NCBI GenBank assembly: GCA_949752745.1
Contig: OX457031.1
Location: 23,691,581 to 23,755,580 of the forward strand
Length of the DNA stretch: 64,000 nt
Direction: 5' to 3'
Origin: Protula sp. h YS-2021
Lineage: Eukaryota > Annelida > Polychaeta > Sabellida > Serpulidae
Shown in pieces: positions 34,788 to 48,120 of this stretch. Made by a program: the position numbers and the translations under genes. Positions within the stretch are counted from its first letter, which is position 1. Each line of letters opens with the position of its first letter. The notes beneath the pieces are model-generated. The model ran no database searches. It saw nothing but the letters and a program-made list of their open reading frames with translations, and was not told the DNA's origin.

Positions 34788-37315
34788 CTCTGAGATGACA
34801 CAAAGAGTGCGACTGTGACCGAAATCATTAACTTAAGCAGACTCAGCAGCGGTGGCGAAATACCATTGAGATCTTTTACTCTTAGCATGGTACAGATGTG
34901 AGTAAGCATTTACAATGGTGGAGAAAATCAGGTGGAATTTGTTTAATTAGCATTTATTTCTTGCAGTTTTGAAAAACAAATTAATTTAAACAATAAATAA
35001 TATTTTAGTCTACAAATGCAGAAGTAATTCCTTATCTTACCTTTACAGGTTGATTTGAATATAAGTTTAAATATTTTATACTTTAACTGTATTCATAAAA
35101 GAATAACTGATCTTCTTACCTGGCATTCGATGGCATTGAACAGTTTGCACTTACGGTACTAGTTTCATTGCTAATATGATATCCTTCGGTTGGAAAAACT
35201 GAGGTGTCGTTTAAGGAACCTGTGTCGAAAAACATGCTTGTCACACACAGTGGGAGCCAAAGGAAGGGCTTGTGACGGACTGAGGTATAACAAATCTCCT
35301 ATTCCAAACCATATACTTATTCCCTAACTGAACAAAAACCCACACTTGCACCCTGAAACAATCGTAAAAGCTTAAGTAATGAAATATGTCATAATTATTT
35401 TTTGAGACATTCTTATTTTTCTGTTGTGTTTTCGAAGCATATTCGCATGTCATGAAACGATGTCATCTATGGTGCATAATCAAACGTTTATTGTCAATTC
35501 TCTACACTATAACCTCTTCATCGAGTGAATCCATCTCCGTCATGAAACAAACTCACACTAAAATCTATAAACTCAAAAAGTCTGATAATGAAAAATTCCG
35601 GGACAGGTGTTGCAAATATCCCGATAAACCTCACAGTCTTGGATCTCTCTGCTGCTGCAGAGTACCATGAATACAAATATTACCACAAGTACCCCGAAAA
35701 TGTAAGCAAAGACTCAAACAAACGCATAATCCAAATATTGCTCATATTTAATAAAGCAAGTTTACACGATTAAGTTATTTTCTACGTTTGCATATATACA
35801 TGTAAGTTGAATAAATTATTCGTTTTGTTCGATGGTGCGCAGTAACTGAACTTTTGCATTTAACACAACGTTTTCTATTTAACTACTTTTTTGGGAAATA
35901 ACAAAACTATCAGAAAAACGTTGACAACACGCTGTGATAATAAACTGTATCACGAGGTAATGTGCCACTCGAACAAAAGACACACTTTGCCAGTTTTATC
36001 TGACTTGTTTAATATGTGGAACGCTAACTTGTAACCTTCGTTATGCAACGTGCAATACTATCCTTGAATTACTTGTTACTTCTGTGTATTAGGTAACTTT
36101 TGCATTCCTTCCAACATATTATGTTTAACTGTGCTTTGACGGAGAAAAAAATTGAGAAAGACGTAATTGATATGATATTTGATATGAGTCTAATCGTGTT
36201 ATTATACTGTCCCATGAAACTAATATTTTGCCCTGTAAAATGATATATTTGTCAGTTTTACATCTGACCAATTAATCATATCAAACTTTTCTACTAGCAA
36301 ATAAGCTTACAGAGTGCAGTATTATCCGTGAATGATTTTTCGTTAGGTGGCTGTAAACAGACGCCAAGATGTCCACTAGCAAGTTAGCAGCGAAGCAATT
36401 CTGGAAAGATGACAACTTGCTACAACAGAATCATATTTCCTGTTGCTGTTTTCAAAGGGCATGGATGAATTAAAATAGAGAAATAAATTGATTAAAATTT
36501 TACTTTATTTAAATACAGAGACACAACTGTATGGAATGTAATTTAAATATCAAATACCAATCCAATCTTGCAGTGTTGTTAAAAAATCCTCTATAAAAAG
36601 ATTTGAATCATATATTTCTCAGTAATGTTTTTGTGTTAATCTTGCATAGATTAACCACAATGAGTTGTTTTTTTCATGCGAGAAAATGTAACATATTTCA
36701 TTTTAAAGACCCGAACCCAATAAGCAACTCAATGAAGCTGCAAACAAACAGCTAAAACTAGTCCAGACATACCAGGCAGAAGGTTAAAAATATCGATCAT
36801 AAAAAGCTTACTGAAAACACAAAAACAACAAAAGGAAACTTGGTATATAAATAAAATATGCAAATTAAGAATGGAATCTATGTATCAATAAGGACCAGGC
36901 AAGAAACTGTTTATTTATTTTTTGCAAATAAAGATCAAAACAAAAATGATGGTTATCACCATTATATTAAATTAAATGAGGTTCTGATCTACGTCCAAAT
37001 ATATTGAAGAATATTTTCAATAAAACATATAAAACTACCGCATTGTGCACTAATTGACAAGTAAGAGATTACAGGCTGATTGCGAGTTCAGCTTAAAATA
37101 CAAGCAACTTTGCCTATGAATGAAACTGCAGGCATCCAGCTAACATATAAAGAAACTGACACGGGAATAACAGACATCTTCCTCCCGGCGAGGAGAGATT
37201 CCTCAGTTTTGTTTCCACTTTTCTGTTGTCTTTCTTTTACTGCGTAGAATATTCCTACTGCTAACGATAATAGCAACTAAGATTATAAATTAAAATGGTC
37301 TACTGCTTTAGGCAT
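34788..37315 (-). pseudogene. SLC5-C: deleted SLC5 pseudogene, exons 1 and 9-13 only
   Basis: Subfamily of A. Remnants: exon 1 at 37114-37315 (internal deletion removes most of helix 1; stop soon after MPKAVD; donor now gc), exon 9 at 36728-36810 (deletions, donor lost), exon 10 at 36299-36419 (donor gt changed to gc), exon 11 at 35557 to about 35702 (acceptor deleted), exon 12 at 35120-35352 (single-base deletion near its start), exon 13 at 34788-34880 (2-bp deletion). Exons 2-8 are absent: intron-8-like sequence near 36960 runs directly into intron-1-like sequence near 37000. Upstream sequence beyond 37316 still matches the A upstream flank. Cannot make a transporter. Confidence 0.9.
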
Positions 37316-40300
37316 GATTTTGCTTAATTGTGTGTACTTTTTTCTTTATTTCTATCAGATGTTATTTTGCTGCTATTTTCGTCCACGCTAAATTGGTGTT
37401 TTGCCTTATCCTCTTTTGAAGTGACTACCGCTTATATTCATTTTTTTCTATACAAACAAAATCATTAGTATTATCAGGGGCTTTTGTTGTGACATAACTT
37501 TTATCTTAAACAGATTAAAAACGGTACTATCTACTTTCTCACAAGGCAAATGAATTTAGATATATGCACAGAATTATTTGGATTCATATTTAAATAGTTG
37601 ATGAAAATTAACACCAGATATTACGGCTAAGGGAGTGAGGATATTTTAGGGTGTTTTATTATATGAAAATAAAGTTGCAGTAAATCCACATGTCGTATTT
37701 ATGCATTTATTTTTTTTAATTCCTTCCAAAACGTATTTGGAATAAAACAACCCCTTACTTGTGAACAGTTCTGATTCCATGTTTGCAAGTGTCACTTTAT
37801 CTTTAAGAACATGAGACTTATAAAAAGTTCAATTTATACTGATTTGAAGAACTTACTTTCTCACACCAAACTGCATACCGATAGTCATTGGCCGCAGAAA
37901 TAAAAACCATCCTCTTATTGTCACTGTTTGGGACATTCACAGACATCTATGGTACTAATGTACACTGTGAGACAATTTAACGCGTCATGTCACGTGTCAA
38001 TTTTCATGGAACTGAATGTGAGACGACCATTTAACAGTTCGCCAGAGTTATAGCTTGGGTACTTGCGTGTGTAATTTTAGAATAATTGAACAGCATTAAA
38101 TAACACTAGTATGTTTCTCATGAACCGCATTGCATCTAACATTGAAAAAGATATTATCCAGTTGACCAGATTAAAAGCTTTGCTGAACTTGCTTATGTTT
38201 ACTTCAAAATAATTACATTTTTCAAATTTTATTTCTTTAGTTTTGAATGGCAAAGATTATCTTTAAAACTAATTTGTAATTTTTATTGGTATATATTTTT
38301 CAAAATGTTGTAAAATCTATTGCTCTGGTTCGTTACATGCATTTAAGATACAATGCAGATAAGTTCATCGAAAGGTTACATGTAACATGCATTTGTTTCA
38401 AAATATAATTTGTTTTATCATACAAAGCAAAGGATCGATATTAACATTTACTTTAATTCGATATACACACCATCGTTGCAATAGTTTTAGAACCTTTTGA
38501 AATTACCAGAGCACTAGTCATGAATGACATTGTGATGGGCTCAACCCACTTGAATTTCAAGTTCAGGACAGAGTAACAACTTACTGTTTACACCTGGGAT
38601 GGAGTCCCAAGGAATTATTGTTTACCGGTAATTCTGTAAGTTCTCCATTTTTTATGGTTTTCACACAACTCCTACACAATAGTTGGAGCTATGGAAATAA
38701 AAAATTGGCACATTTCTGTCTGATCACAAGATTTTGTTTCTGCTGGTTTTTTTTACCTTTGACGTCTTATCAAGCTGAAATCAAATATCTTGAAAACGGT
38801 TGCACTCACAGCTCTGGTTTAAGATACCATATGAAACTAATTTTTGCGAGAATAGTTTTGTGATATTTTTATCTTTCACGCCATTATGACCTCATTTCAC
38901 CGAGTTTGTCATTTGAGCACCTCTGAGTTTTACTTCATTTATCTATCCAATCTTTCTATCTTCTATCCAATATATACTCCGCAGATAACAGTGTACACAC
39001 AATACCGTTTAGATATAGACCGCTACTGCATTGATATTGGAAAGCTTGTGGTAAAGCATTCACTGGGCGTTAGCATAGACTTTGTTATTGACTCATCTAG
39101 CCACTAAACTCGTGCATTGAGCAAATGCAATTAGCTCTGTGTTACTCTATCTTTATTAATGATCAAATCGCGTGAAAATATGTATTACTCTCTTGGCGGG
39201 AGATGTATTTAATTTCTGAAAAATAACGTTGAGACGTTCTAATTGATCACTCTTTACGTGTCGTCAGTTTTCACATCAGTCCGACAGTCTGCAAATATTG
39301 ATTAAGTGTTACTGCTTCTACAGTTTTACTGAGACTGGCATAAAATTTTGCATCTGTGTGGCCCACATAGATGTTTGTGTGGCATGGGGGACAGGCTATT
39401 ATATGTTAGTGATCACTAATTATCCCCAATTTTAGGAAATAAAAATTCGTATCTCTTGCTGTAACTTCTTGAATTTGGCAGGATGATAGTTAAATATGTT
39501 GTCATGCATGAGGCATAGCGGGATTATTTTCAACAAATTTCTATATTTTTAAGTTTTCAATGGCTTTACGCGTCATAGTGGAAATTTGGCTTCTCGGTTA
39601 CAAAATAGGTCTAGAAGGTATTGCCATTACTTATAATGTGCACTAAATAATCTCCTCCTATATTATATATACTTGAAGTTGCTTCCTTTTCTTCTTTGGA
39701 AGATTGTCTTGATAACAAACCTTAATCAAGATTTCTAACATCTCTGTAAGTACTGAACAGCACCTTAGTGGTCGAAATACAAATGCTTAGCTGCAAAGGC
39801 ATTCAACTGTGTTATGAGAAAACAGAACGAAGGAAAGAATTCAACTTTTCTGGGGCTGTCTGTTTATATAAAAGAAAAGTACAGTTTTGAGACACTCAAA
39901 AAATAAGAAAAGAAGCAAAATAAGACTAGACTGCTATGGTTTTACTCGTGGTAGTCATTTTAATAGGCATGCCTATTTAAAGACAAATGAGATGTTTCAA
40001 TTCATAAAGGTATTATTCTTACTGTAGCACTATTTGATTTTTTTTATGATATTCATTTTTGGGATTGGTTTGTTTGCAAACATGTAAACATATAACGTAA
40101 CGAAATATAGCAGAGTATTAAAACATAATAGTTTACGAAATGGAAAAGTACGTCAAAACAGAGTTTTATCTGTCTAATTTAGAAATTGGAGATATCGGGC
40201 CCTCACGTTTTTGTTTTCTCTAGTTGCATCACTAATGTGTTGCGGGATGCATTGCAAGACAGAGCTTTCTATTATCAACAAAGAAAATTGTTTAATGATT

Positions 40301-40669
40301 TTAATATTATTTTAATATCATAATTGCAAGATTTTATAACAAGCAAAAACACAGTGTTGTAATGCCGAATAACTTTTTCGTGAACATACATACATCCATT
40401 TATGTCTCCAAAATATATTGATTAATTGAATAATGAATAAAAAATAACAAGACAAACACAGAAACAGAGTGGCGGCAGATATATTTAGTGTATTAAGAGT
40501 AATCATAAAAGAAATTAAAAAAAACACAAACGTAAACAGGCTCAGAATTAGTTGATTTATCTATTTATGTTATCAGTTTTTAAAATATGAAATTAAAATG
40601 TAGAAGTATCTGTGACCAAAATACAATGGAATTAGCTTATAGTAATAGAATTAGCTTACTGTCCTGCTG
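37316..40669. other. C-D intergenic region, no gene supported
   Basis: 37316-38470 and 39300-39610 match the A upstream flank; 38510-40660 match the E upstream flank (57420-59430). Open frames such as 38618-38863 have broken counterparts in the paralogous block and are not credited. Confidence 0.6.
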
Positions 40670-40925
40670 ATCTTGACTTTGAGGGTCAAGATCAAAGGTC
40701 ACGTGACCTCATGTACCGTTAACCAAAACGGTTAGAGACTGAGCTATTTTGAGCTCATTTCGACCCTTTTGGCCTAAACAACGTTACAGCAGAGATACCT
40801 GGGTGTGCTTGACCTTCTGACTTACGGTCAAGGTTAAAAAACCTAAAGTCGATTATCATCTCATAAAAGGTTTGAGACACAGATTTTCGGCTCATTTTGA
40901 ACTTCTGGGGCAAAGCGACGACAAA
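40670..40925. repeat. S1 satellite remnant, about two units
   Basis: Carries AAAACGGTTAGAGACTGAGC, AACAACGTTACAGCAGAGATA and TTGACCTTCTGACTTACGG, the same family and orientation as 21120-22250. Far fewer units than the matching A-B interval. Confidence 0.8.
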
Positions 40926-43900
40926 GAAGGGTTACTGCGTTACTTTAAGCTTTTGGTCATAAGTTGATACGTCAAATATTTTATTTAGTGGTTTCTACAA
41001 GTGGACCAATTACGCTATGTAGCGGAATTCTGTTTAGTTATCCATGTTTTTCATTTTAAGCCTATTTGCTCAAGTTATTTGTTCTCTTTTATTATTTTTA
41101 GAGTGAACTATTAAAAATCTGATTCTTCATTTATTAAGCACGCTTGTTTTTGACTGCATTTCAAGACAGGTACACAAAGTATCACTGATTGTCTTCCGGA
41201 TGTTTGTCTGTAAGGGTCTGTTAAACGGGTGCTTCTTGATTCAAGTATTCTATGCCTTTATTGCAACATTGCTTTTCCGATGATATTTTTGGGTCTTGTG
41301 CGGTGCTCCTGATTTAAAAACAGTTATGTTTTTTATACAACTGCCAAACACCAATGCTTTTAATAATAGTGCAAAGTTTATTTGGGAAATTTTGGTAATT
41401 GTCATTGTCCTTGTAAAAAATAATAGCAGCTTGAAAATTTTTCGATTTTGAAAATTTCCAGGATATAGTTGTCTACAAACGTTTTCATTGTAGATATACA
41501 GGTAAACTGAAACAAATGCTACTTTCATAAACTTAAACAAATGCTACTCTCATAAACTTAAACAAATGCTACTTTCGATAACAAAATGGTTAAGCAATGC
41601 CTTAATTGAAAGTATAATTAGAGTAAATTAACAAACTCTCATTATTCACCTACCAGGTAATAATCTTTCATCATTACAGAACGGTAACTTGAACCCTTAA
41701 TGGCGTCTTGAAAAATACAACCAAAATACTACATCAACATGGACATATATTCATACAAATGAATTTTGCAAAAGATAGTAATTCGCTGATTTAATAAAAT
41801 TGCTAAAAATGTATTAAGCATGTTAAACATATTGAGCACATTTGTTGAGTGAAAAATTAAACACAAAGTAATTGTGATTAACATACTCTTTAACAATGTT
41901 GCAAAAACTGCTGCAATAACGGACGTGAGTAATCCGAGTGTACCGAATAGCAGAGGAGAGATGCCGTACAGATCAGAGCTAGCAACGTGAAAAGGAATAA
42001 CATACAAATAATGAAACGTGTTCTCGGGCTGAAAGATAAGTTACATTTACTTAGCTTTTGGAAATTCTTAGCACAAGTTTTAACAAATGGATACTGCAAC
42101 AGACACAATGTACTCAAAATGTAAAACGTAATCTTTTGAGTGAAAGGAAGTTGTGTAACGTAAATGCTCACATGTTACTCCGTTGTGTTGTATTAGTAAA
42201 ATCCTCTGTGCTGTTGCCATGGCCAATAATATAGCCTCCAGTTGTTAAAACGATGATATTATTTATAAAACTATCGTTAAAACATTGCACCCTACATGCC
42301 TTTGATGGCAAAGGAAGGGTTTGTGACCTTTGGGGATAAAAAATAAAAAAGTAAATTTGATATTATCAGAACTGGCTTCTGATTCTCAGTGTTGGCTAAA
42401 TAATACCACGATATTTATTTGCACTAATCTTTACCATATAAATGCAACCTGTTAACGAATATAAATTTGAAACATATTAATTGATTTGCTAGTCGTATTT
42501 TCTACTTACAACATAATCTACAAAGGGGAAAAGCCGGCCCATAAGAAATAGGGCTCCGACAGGACTTGAAAAAATGCCTTTAATTCTGACAATTATACTA
42601 AATAGTTCTCCGTCGCTGTAAAGCGCCACAAAGGTCAGAAATACCACAATCACAGCGCAGAAAACGGCTTCATTTCAAGCAGACAAACAAATACTATATC
42701 AGGTATTTTGTTAGTTGAATATCAATGCGATTTTTTTAACCTAGTAAGTGTGTTAGGCTTTAAATGACTTTTTCAAGTTAAAATGAATAATTCTAAAGCA
42801 ATTTATACTGTACTTGCAGAGATTCTTCCAAATTGAAAAAAAGTTTTATTTGCTCACAGATACGTTTTGCTATACAAAGCGCAGTGCTATCCTTGATTGG
42901 CTTTTGCTTGATGTACTTGTAAATTGGTAAAATAATGTCCACGAGAAAAATGGCAGCAAAAGAGTTCTGCGACGACGACAAAGAACTAAATAACAATCGA
43001 AATTATTTCAAACTAAATAAAACTAAAAATAAACTGTTAGAATTGAGATCAACAGCGACTATGTATAATAATAATCATTTCTGAGTGTTCTGCGCTGATT
43101 ACGTACATGATTGTAAAGCAAATAACACCCCTTTTGTTTTTCTTACTCTACAGAAACCTCTCAATTTTCCCTACATAAATATCTACCTGAGCGAGGCAGC
43201 AAAAAAACATGCTAGGAACAAGCCGGACAGTCCAGGCAAAAATTCAAAAATGTCTCGCATGAACAGTAGTACCAACTGAAATAATAAAAAGTACATCAAC
43301 ACTTTTGTAATGTACAAATTCGATGAACTTCACCAAAAGAATATATTCTAAGCATTGTGTAGTGCGAATCATCAGTTGTTTATTTTCTTGGTACAGCCTG
43401 ACACAGGTACAACTATTTAAAAGTAACTTGATTAAATCCCTGTAAATAGCTTCAAAATATACTGATGCAAATATTTCATTTTGCTTTTATAAAGCGTGGA
43501 TATTACTTGGTTTGTTGAATAAATTCTTTCCTGCTCTAAAGGATCACAGCCTTCGTAATAAGCAAACATGACTAAGCCCATCATTCCAAACAAAGAAACG
43601 AGACATAAAAACATAGGGATGTTCAAGTAGACCGCTCTGCAAAAATTTGATAGTACAAATAGATATACCACTTTTCAAACTAATTTACGACATTTTTGTT
43701 AAAACTAAAATAAAACAAAGCAAGAAACCGCTTTTGGATCAACCAAATTTGTAACCATATCTTCAATTAAGAAGCACTAAAGAATTATGTTCAGTTCTAA
43801 AGTAATAATGGCAAAAGGTTAGCACTGTACAAAAGACTGTTTTGTTTTTGATAACAATAATTATGCACACACTTTGTGGCATCTTTGACATTGCTTAGGG

Positions 43901-44596
43901 AGCAGTATCGCTGTATGTACACCTGAGATGACGTATAAGGAACAAACACTCTACTGAAACCGCCAATCAAATACGTCCACACTGATGATCTGATTATTGG
44001 ATTAGGATTAATCCTGCATAAGAAACCCAACATCAAAGCACAAGTTAAATGCGAGAAATATTGGTTTAACACGAAGAGTTTAATAAAGTACCGGTATGAA
44101 CGAGCTGAGTTTCGCAAATATCTGTCGCGCACCCAGATTAAAAAAAGTACTTGTAAATTGCTATCCAATCTCACACAAACAAAATCAAGAGCGTTTATGG
44201 AGAAAATCAATTGGCTCAGCGGCTGCTGTGAAGAATAGAGATAGAAGGATGGATGAACTAATTTAACTTACTTGGAGAAATTAAGTCTTACATTCTCTGC
44301 AGCAGTAAATCACACTTGTTTAATTCCTCCAGCACAAATAGTACCAAGAATTAACAGCGCCACAATCCCCATGACCATGATGATACTTTGACATGTATCT
44401 ACCCATAACACTGCTTTCATTCCACCCTATTGTTTTGCATATTATTCTAATAGTGATTTGATAAAAAGTTCAGTTTGAAAAATATTGGTTCAGCGCCAAG
44501 TGTTTAATAAAGTAAGGGCATAAACGATTTGACTTTGACAAATATTGGTTTGACTCCAAGGTATCAACAAAGTACAGATGAACTCTTATTTGTTTG

Positions 44597-44633
44597 GAAT
44601 AGTATACATTCTTCACAAGAATGTATACTATTC
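44597..44633. repeat. Perfect 17-bp hairpin in SLC5-D intron 5
   Basis: GAATAGTATACATTCTT, loop CAC, then the exact reverse complement. The matching stretch of B (near 25935-25965) has only the left arm. Confidence 0.85.
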
Positions 44634-45284
44634 TTGTCTCATTATCTTTCTCTCTTGGCACAGATCCATGTACATATATATAAGTGAAAATGTAAATGAC
44701 TGAAGAGGCTGATGTCGATCAAGAAACTTATGAGCGAGGTGTAAAATGTCCCCACTGCAGCAATGATTATGGCTGAAATCCATTCTGGAATTCCTGTAAC
44801 TGCACAATATGAGAAAGGGGACAAGTTTCAAAACAATCTCTATTTTATGCCTTTTAAATGTAAATCTGCATAAGATGTTGGATTTTTACAAAACGCTGTT
44901 GTAAACATTAAGAATAACGCAATTAAAAGTTTTTAAGTTTACATTTCACCAGATTTTAGCAAATGCAAACTTTCTTTACTTCTGGCAAATTCATTGTAGT
45001 GTTTCTTCTGTAATTCGACGGTAACTGTTGTTCACACAACTGTAGCACACTCGGCCCAGGCTCAATAAAGGAACAATCTTTATTCATTTTCGTCCATGCC
45101 ATAGAGTCATCAACCCACATACCTTGGCTTAACGCTATTGATGGTCCGTATGTTACGATAGCCAAAAGTAACAGCTGAAGTAAGAAGCAAGAATATTTGC
45201 AGTTCTTATATATTTGCTGTCTCATATACGTATATTTATATGGTTTGCCGTTTTCACATTTATTAGGGAATTATTGGTATCAGA

Positions 45285-46060
45285 ATGAATTTTTGATCTC
45301 AATAAATCCATATTTTGATATCAAGAATACATTTTTGCTATCTGTAATACAAAAAAAATACATTTGATATCTCTAAATATATTCTTGATCTCAAAACAAT
45401 TTTTGATATTAATAACTATTTAGAGATATCAAGAAATATTGATTGATATCAAAAATTATTTAATGATATCTAAAATTGATTTTTTGAGATCAAAAATGCA
45501 ATTGTTGAAGCAAAAATGAAATATTTGAGAGCAAAATATCAATTTTGAGTCTCAATAATTCATTTTCTTTATATTGATATCAAGAATTTTTTCAAATATC
45601 AATATTTCAGACTGATACTTTTTAATTTGTATTTTGAAATCTGCAAGCGATTTGTTTATCTTAAAAATTGATTTTTGATAGCAAAATATCAGTCTATTTT
45701 TCTAAATAAAAAATTCAGAAACACACATTTTTTAATAAATAATGGCTGTCCTTGTATGCAGAATCTTTATTTTAATTTTTCAATGCACAAAAAAGAAGCA
45801 ATTCTTGAGATAAAAATTGTGTTGTAATTCTTGATCTCAATAATTCAAATTTCGTCTTCAAAATTTAATCGACGATTAGTTATATCTTATGTAAATGTGT
45901 GTCTCCTTTAAGATTTTTAAGTTTTGAAAATCAATTTTTTGATCTCAAAAATAAATTTTTGCCATCTAAAATTCAATTATTGATAACAAAGTATAAATTA
46001 CTGAGTTCTACATTGATTTATTGACATCTCTAAATATATTTTGATATCAAAAATAAGCAT
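45285..46060. repeat. GATATC-rich degenerate repeat block in SLC5-D intron 3
   Basis: About 770 bp dominated by TTTTTGATATCAA, GAGATCAAAAAT and related words in both orientations, at irregular spacing near 30 bp. It is absent from the same intron of B, which is only about 256 bp long, so it was inserted or expanded after B and D split. Confidence 0.8.
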
Positions 46061-47104
46061 TAAATGTTAAAAGGCATTCCATATATTTATGCTACGCGCT
46101 ATTCGTTCTTGGCAACGCTATAGATAACATTGATTCTTGAAAAGGAAGGCATCGCTTTAGTGCATATCAAATAGCGAAATACTAAACAAAATTACAAAGA
46201 ATATATAAAGCTAAAAAAGTCTTTATAAAATAAACTTATCTTTTAATAATTTACAAAAATGGCCAGCATCATACAGTCTTTTATTTAATTAAAAACTGCT
46301 TGATAACATTACAAATGTGTTGTATAACACACCCGGCAAATGAGAAATACGATGCAAGCAAGAAAGCGCAAGGCACTGTTGAATCTATTTTCTAGGTACT
46401 GAAAAACAACAATATTATGTTATTTTTTAATCATTATGAAAGGAAATATGCTTAACTTAAGAAATGGTATCTGATGTTTTTCACTATGCTATGTTATAGT
46501 CATTAGATAATCACACAACCCAAGGATCAGAAATTTTGTATTACTAACATAATTTAAAACGTGCTACATGAGTGTAACCAATGTTATTTTTCTTTTATTT
46601 CATAACTCACTGTTATAAACATATGTTAGAGTTTTTATAGTTAGATTTTTTAGAGTTTAGGGTTTTGCTATATTCAGTTCAATGGACGCCTTAAACGGCT
46701 ATATTTCAGCTTCTCATATCAAAACGTTAAATATTTTCCCATATCGAAGGGCTAAAACTAAAGTGCATATCGTTTTTAAACTTTTAAGCTTCCCACACTC
46801 TTTGGCACTCAATATGTTTTAAAACATTGCTCTTCCAGCCGATGATTCAGAAATACGAAAGAATACTTCACCTCATAGGCAGAAGTTATTTTTAGACTCA
46901 AGAAGAATGGCGCAAATAGATGTGCTACAGCGGGACAAGCCAAAGTATATCCTATACCCATATAGATATATACTATCCCGTGATAATAAGATTCTACTGG
47001 ATCTCCTGTTTTAACAAATATTGCAATTAGTTGCTGAATAAAAACATAGGCATCAGAGATGCAAAGCCCCCAGTCAGCCCCTTTATGTTCAACGCCTTAT
47101 ATCA

Positions 47105-47400
47105 AACCGTTCATGTCGAAGTGATGCGTACAAAGTCGCCTGTATGACAGAGCAATACACGAAAAATTGCTTAAGTTTAGAGGGCCGTAATTTCAACAAT
47201 TTTTGATAGATCAAACTGCATTGTTAACTTTGCACATCTATTCTTTCACTGTGCAAGGTTTCGTGGCTATCTATCACAGCTTTCATGTCCAAGTGGTACG
47301 TACAAAGTCGCCTGTATGACAGTGCAACACGAAAAATTGCCTTAGGTTTAGAAGGCCACAATTTCGAAAATATTTGATCGATCAAACTGAAACCTTAACG
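47105..47400. repeat. Two-copy tandem repeat, about 175 bp, in SLC5-D intron 1
   Basis: GTACAAAGTCGCCTGTATGA and the following CGAAAAATTGC...TTTAGA.GGCC...ATTTC occur twice (near 47128 and 47300). The block is inserted relative to intron 1 of B. Confidence 0.75.
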
Positions 47401-48033
47401 GTAAACACCCTTAATATATATTCTTTAGCTCTATTAAATTTAAAAACGATCAAACCACGGAAACTTAACGTTTTGATGCATACAAAATGAAGCACTCCAA
47501 ATGTTAATTAGATGGAGAAAGGAGAGACAGAAAAATAGAAATTTTGTCTCGCAGTTTTCAAATTTTACTAGACCAGCAACATTGAGTATTTCCTTTCAAT
47601 TTTTTCACAAAATTGTTTAAATGGAACGCTGATGTGTGCTTTATTTGTGACTTTTAAGTAAGGTTAAGTAAGCAGGGATTAAAATTGTCCAAAAAGAATG
47701 CCTTCATCTTGCTGCCAGAAGCCAAGAAGCAAAACAAATTGTTTTAAAGAAATTTCAGTTTTTTAAATTGTTTGTAATGTTATGCAAAATATATCAACAA
47801 GCAAACTTAAGAATGGTATTGCAGATATCCAACTGACATATAAAGAAATTGAAACGTGAACAAGAGACATTTTCCTCCCAGCAAGAAGATATTCCTCGGT
47901 TTGGTTGACATTTTTCTGGCGTCTTTCCTTTGCAGCGTAATAGATTCTACATGGCTAATGACAGTAGCAATGATAAGCTGAAGACCAAATAGTCAGCCCA
48001 GTGAAATAATGATTCGCCCATTTTAGTTATGTT

Positions 48034-48120
48034 TCATTCAGTGTATCCTTTCTTCACTCAGTGTATACTTTTTTATTCAGTGTATCCTTTCTCATTCACT
48101 GTATTGTTTATTCATTTTCA
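48034..48120 (-). repeat. About 22-bp tandem repeat in the former leader of SLC5-D
   Basis: Copies of GGATACACTGAATGAA (gene strand) just upstream of the ATG, as in B. Conserved position suggests it predates the duplication. Confidence 0.65.

Larger units (their letters stand above)
41642..48021 (-). pseudogene. SLC5-D: full-length SLC5 pseudogene, close relative of B
   Basis: All 14 exon positions are recognisable: 47807-48021, 46872-47005, 46333-46398, 45123-45174, 44732-44799, 44272-44426, 43873-44013, 43507-43636, 43187-43275, 42858-42985, 42510-42667, about 42163-42340, 41887-41978, 41642-41706. Lesions: a 1-bp insertion in exon 1 (215 rather than 214 bp) giving an in-frame TAG; donor of exon 5 changed from gtaagt to ataagt; TGG to TGA in exon 6 (44312-44310, the Trp of KQVW in B); and a deletion removing the acceptor and first helix-coding part of exon 12. 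The remaining exons are open and keep their lengths and phases, so inactivation is recent compared with C and E. Confidence 0.92.

Noticed and set aside
35452..35773. Plus-strand frames over pseudogene C, and similar frames at 52438-52779 over E
   Set aside because: They are antisense to the decayed exon 11 remnants and have no independent support.
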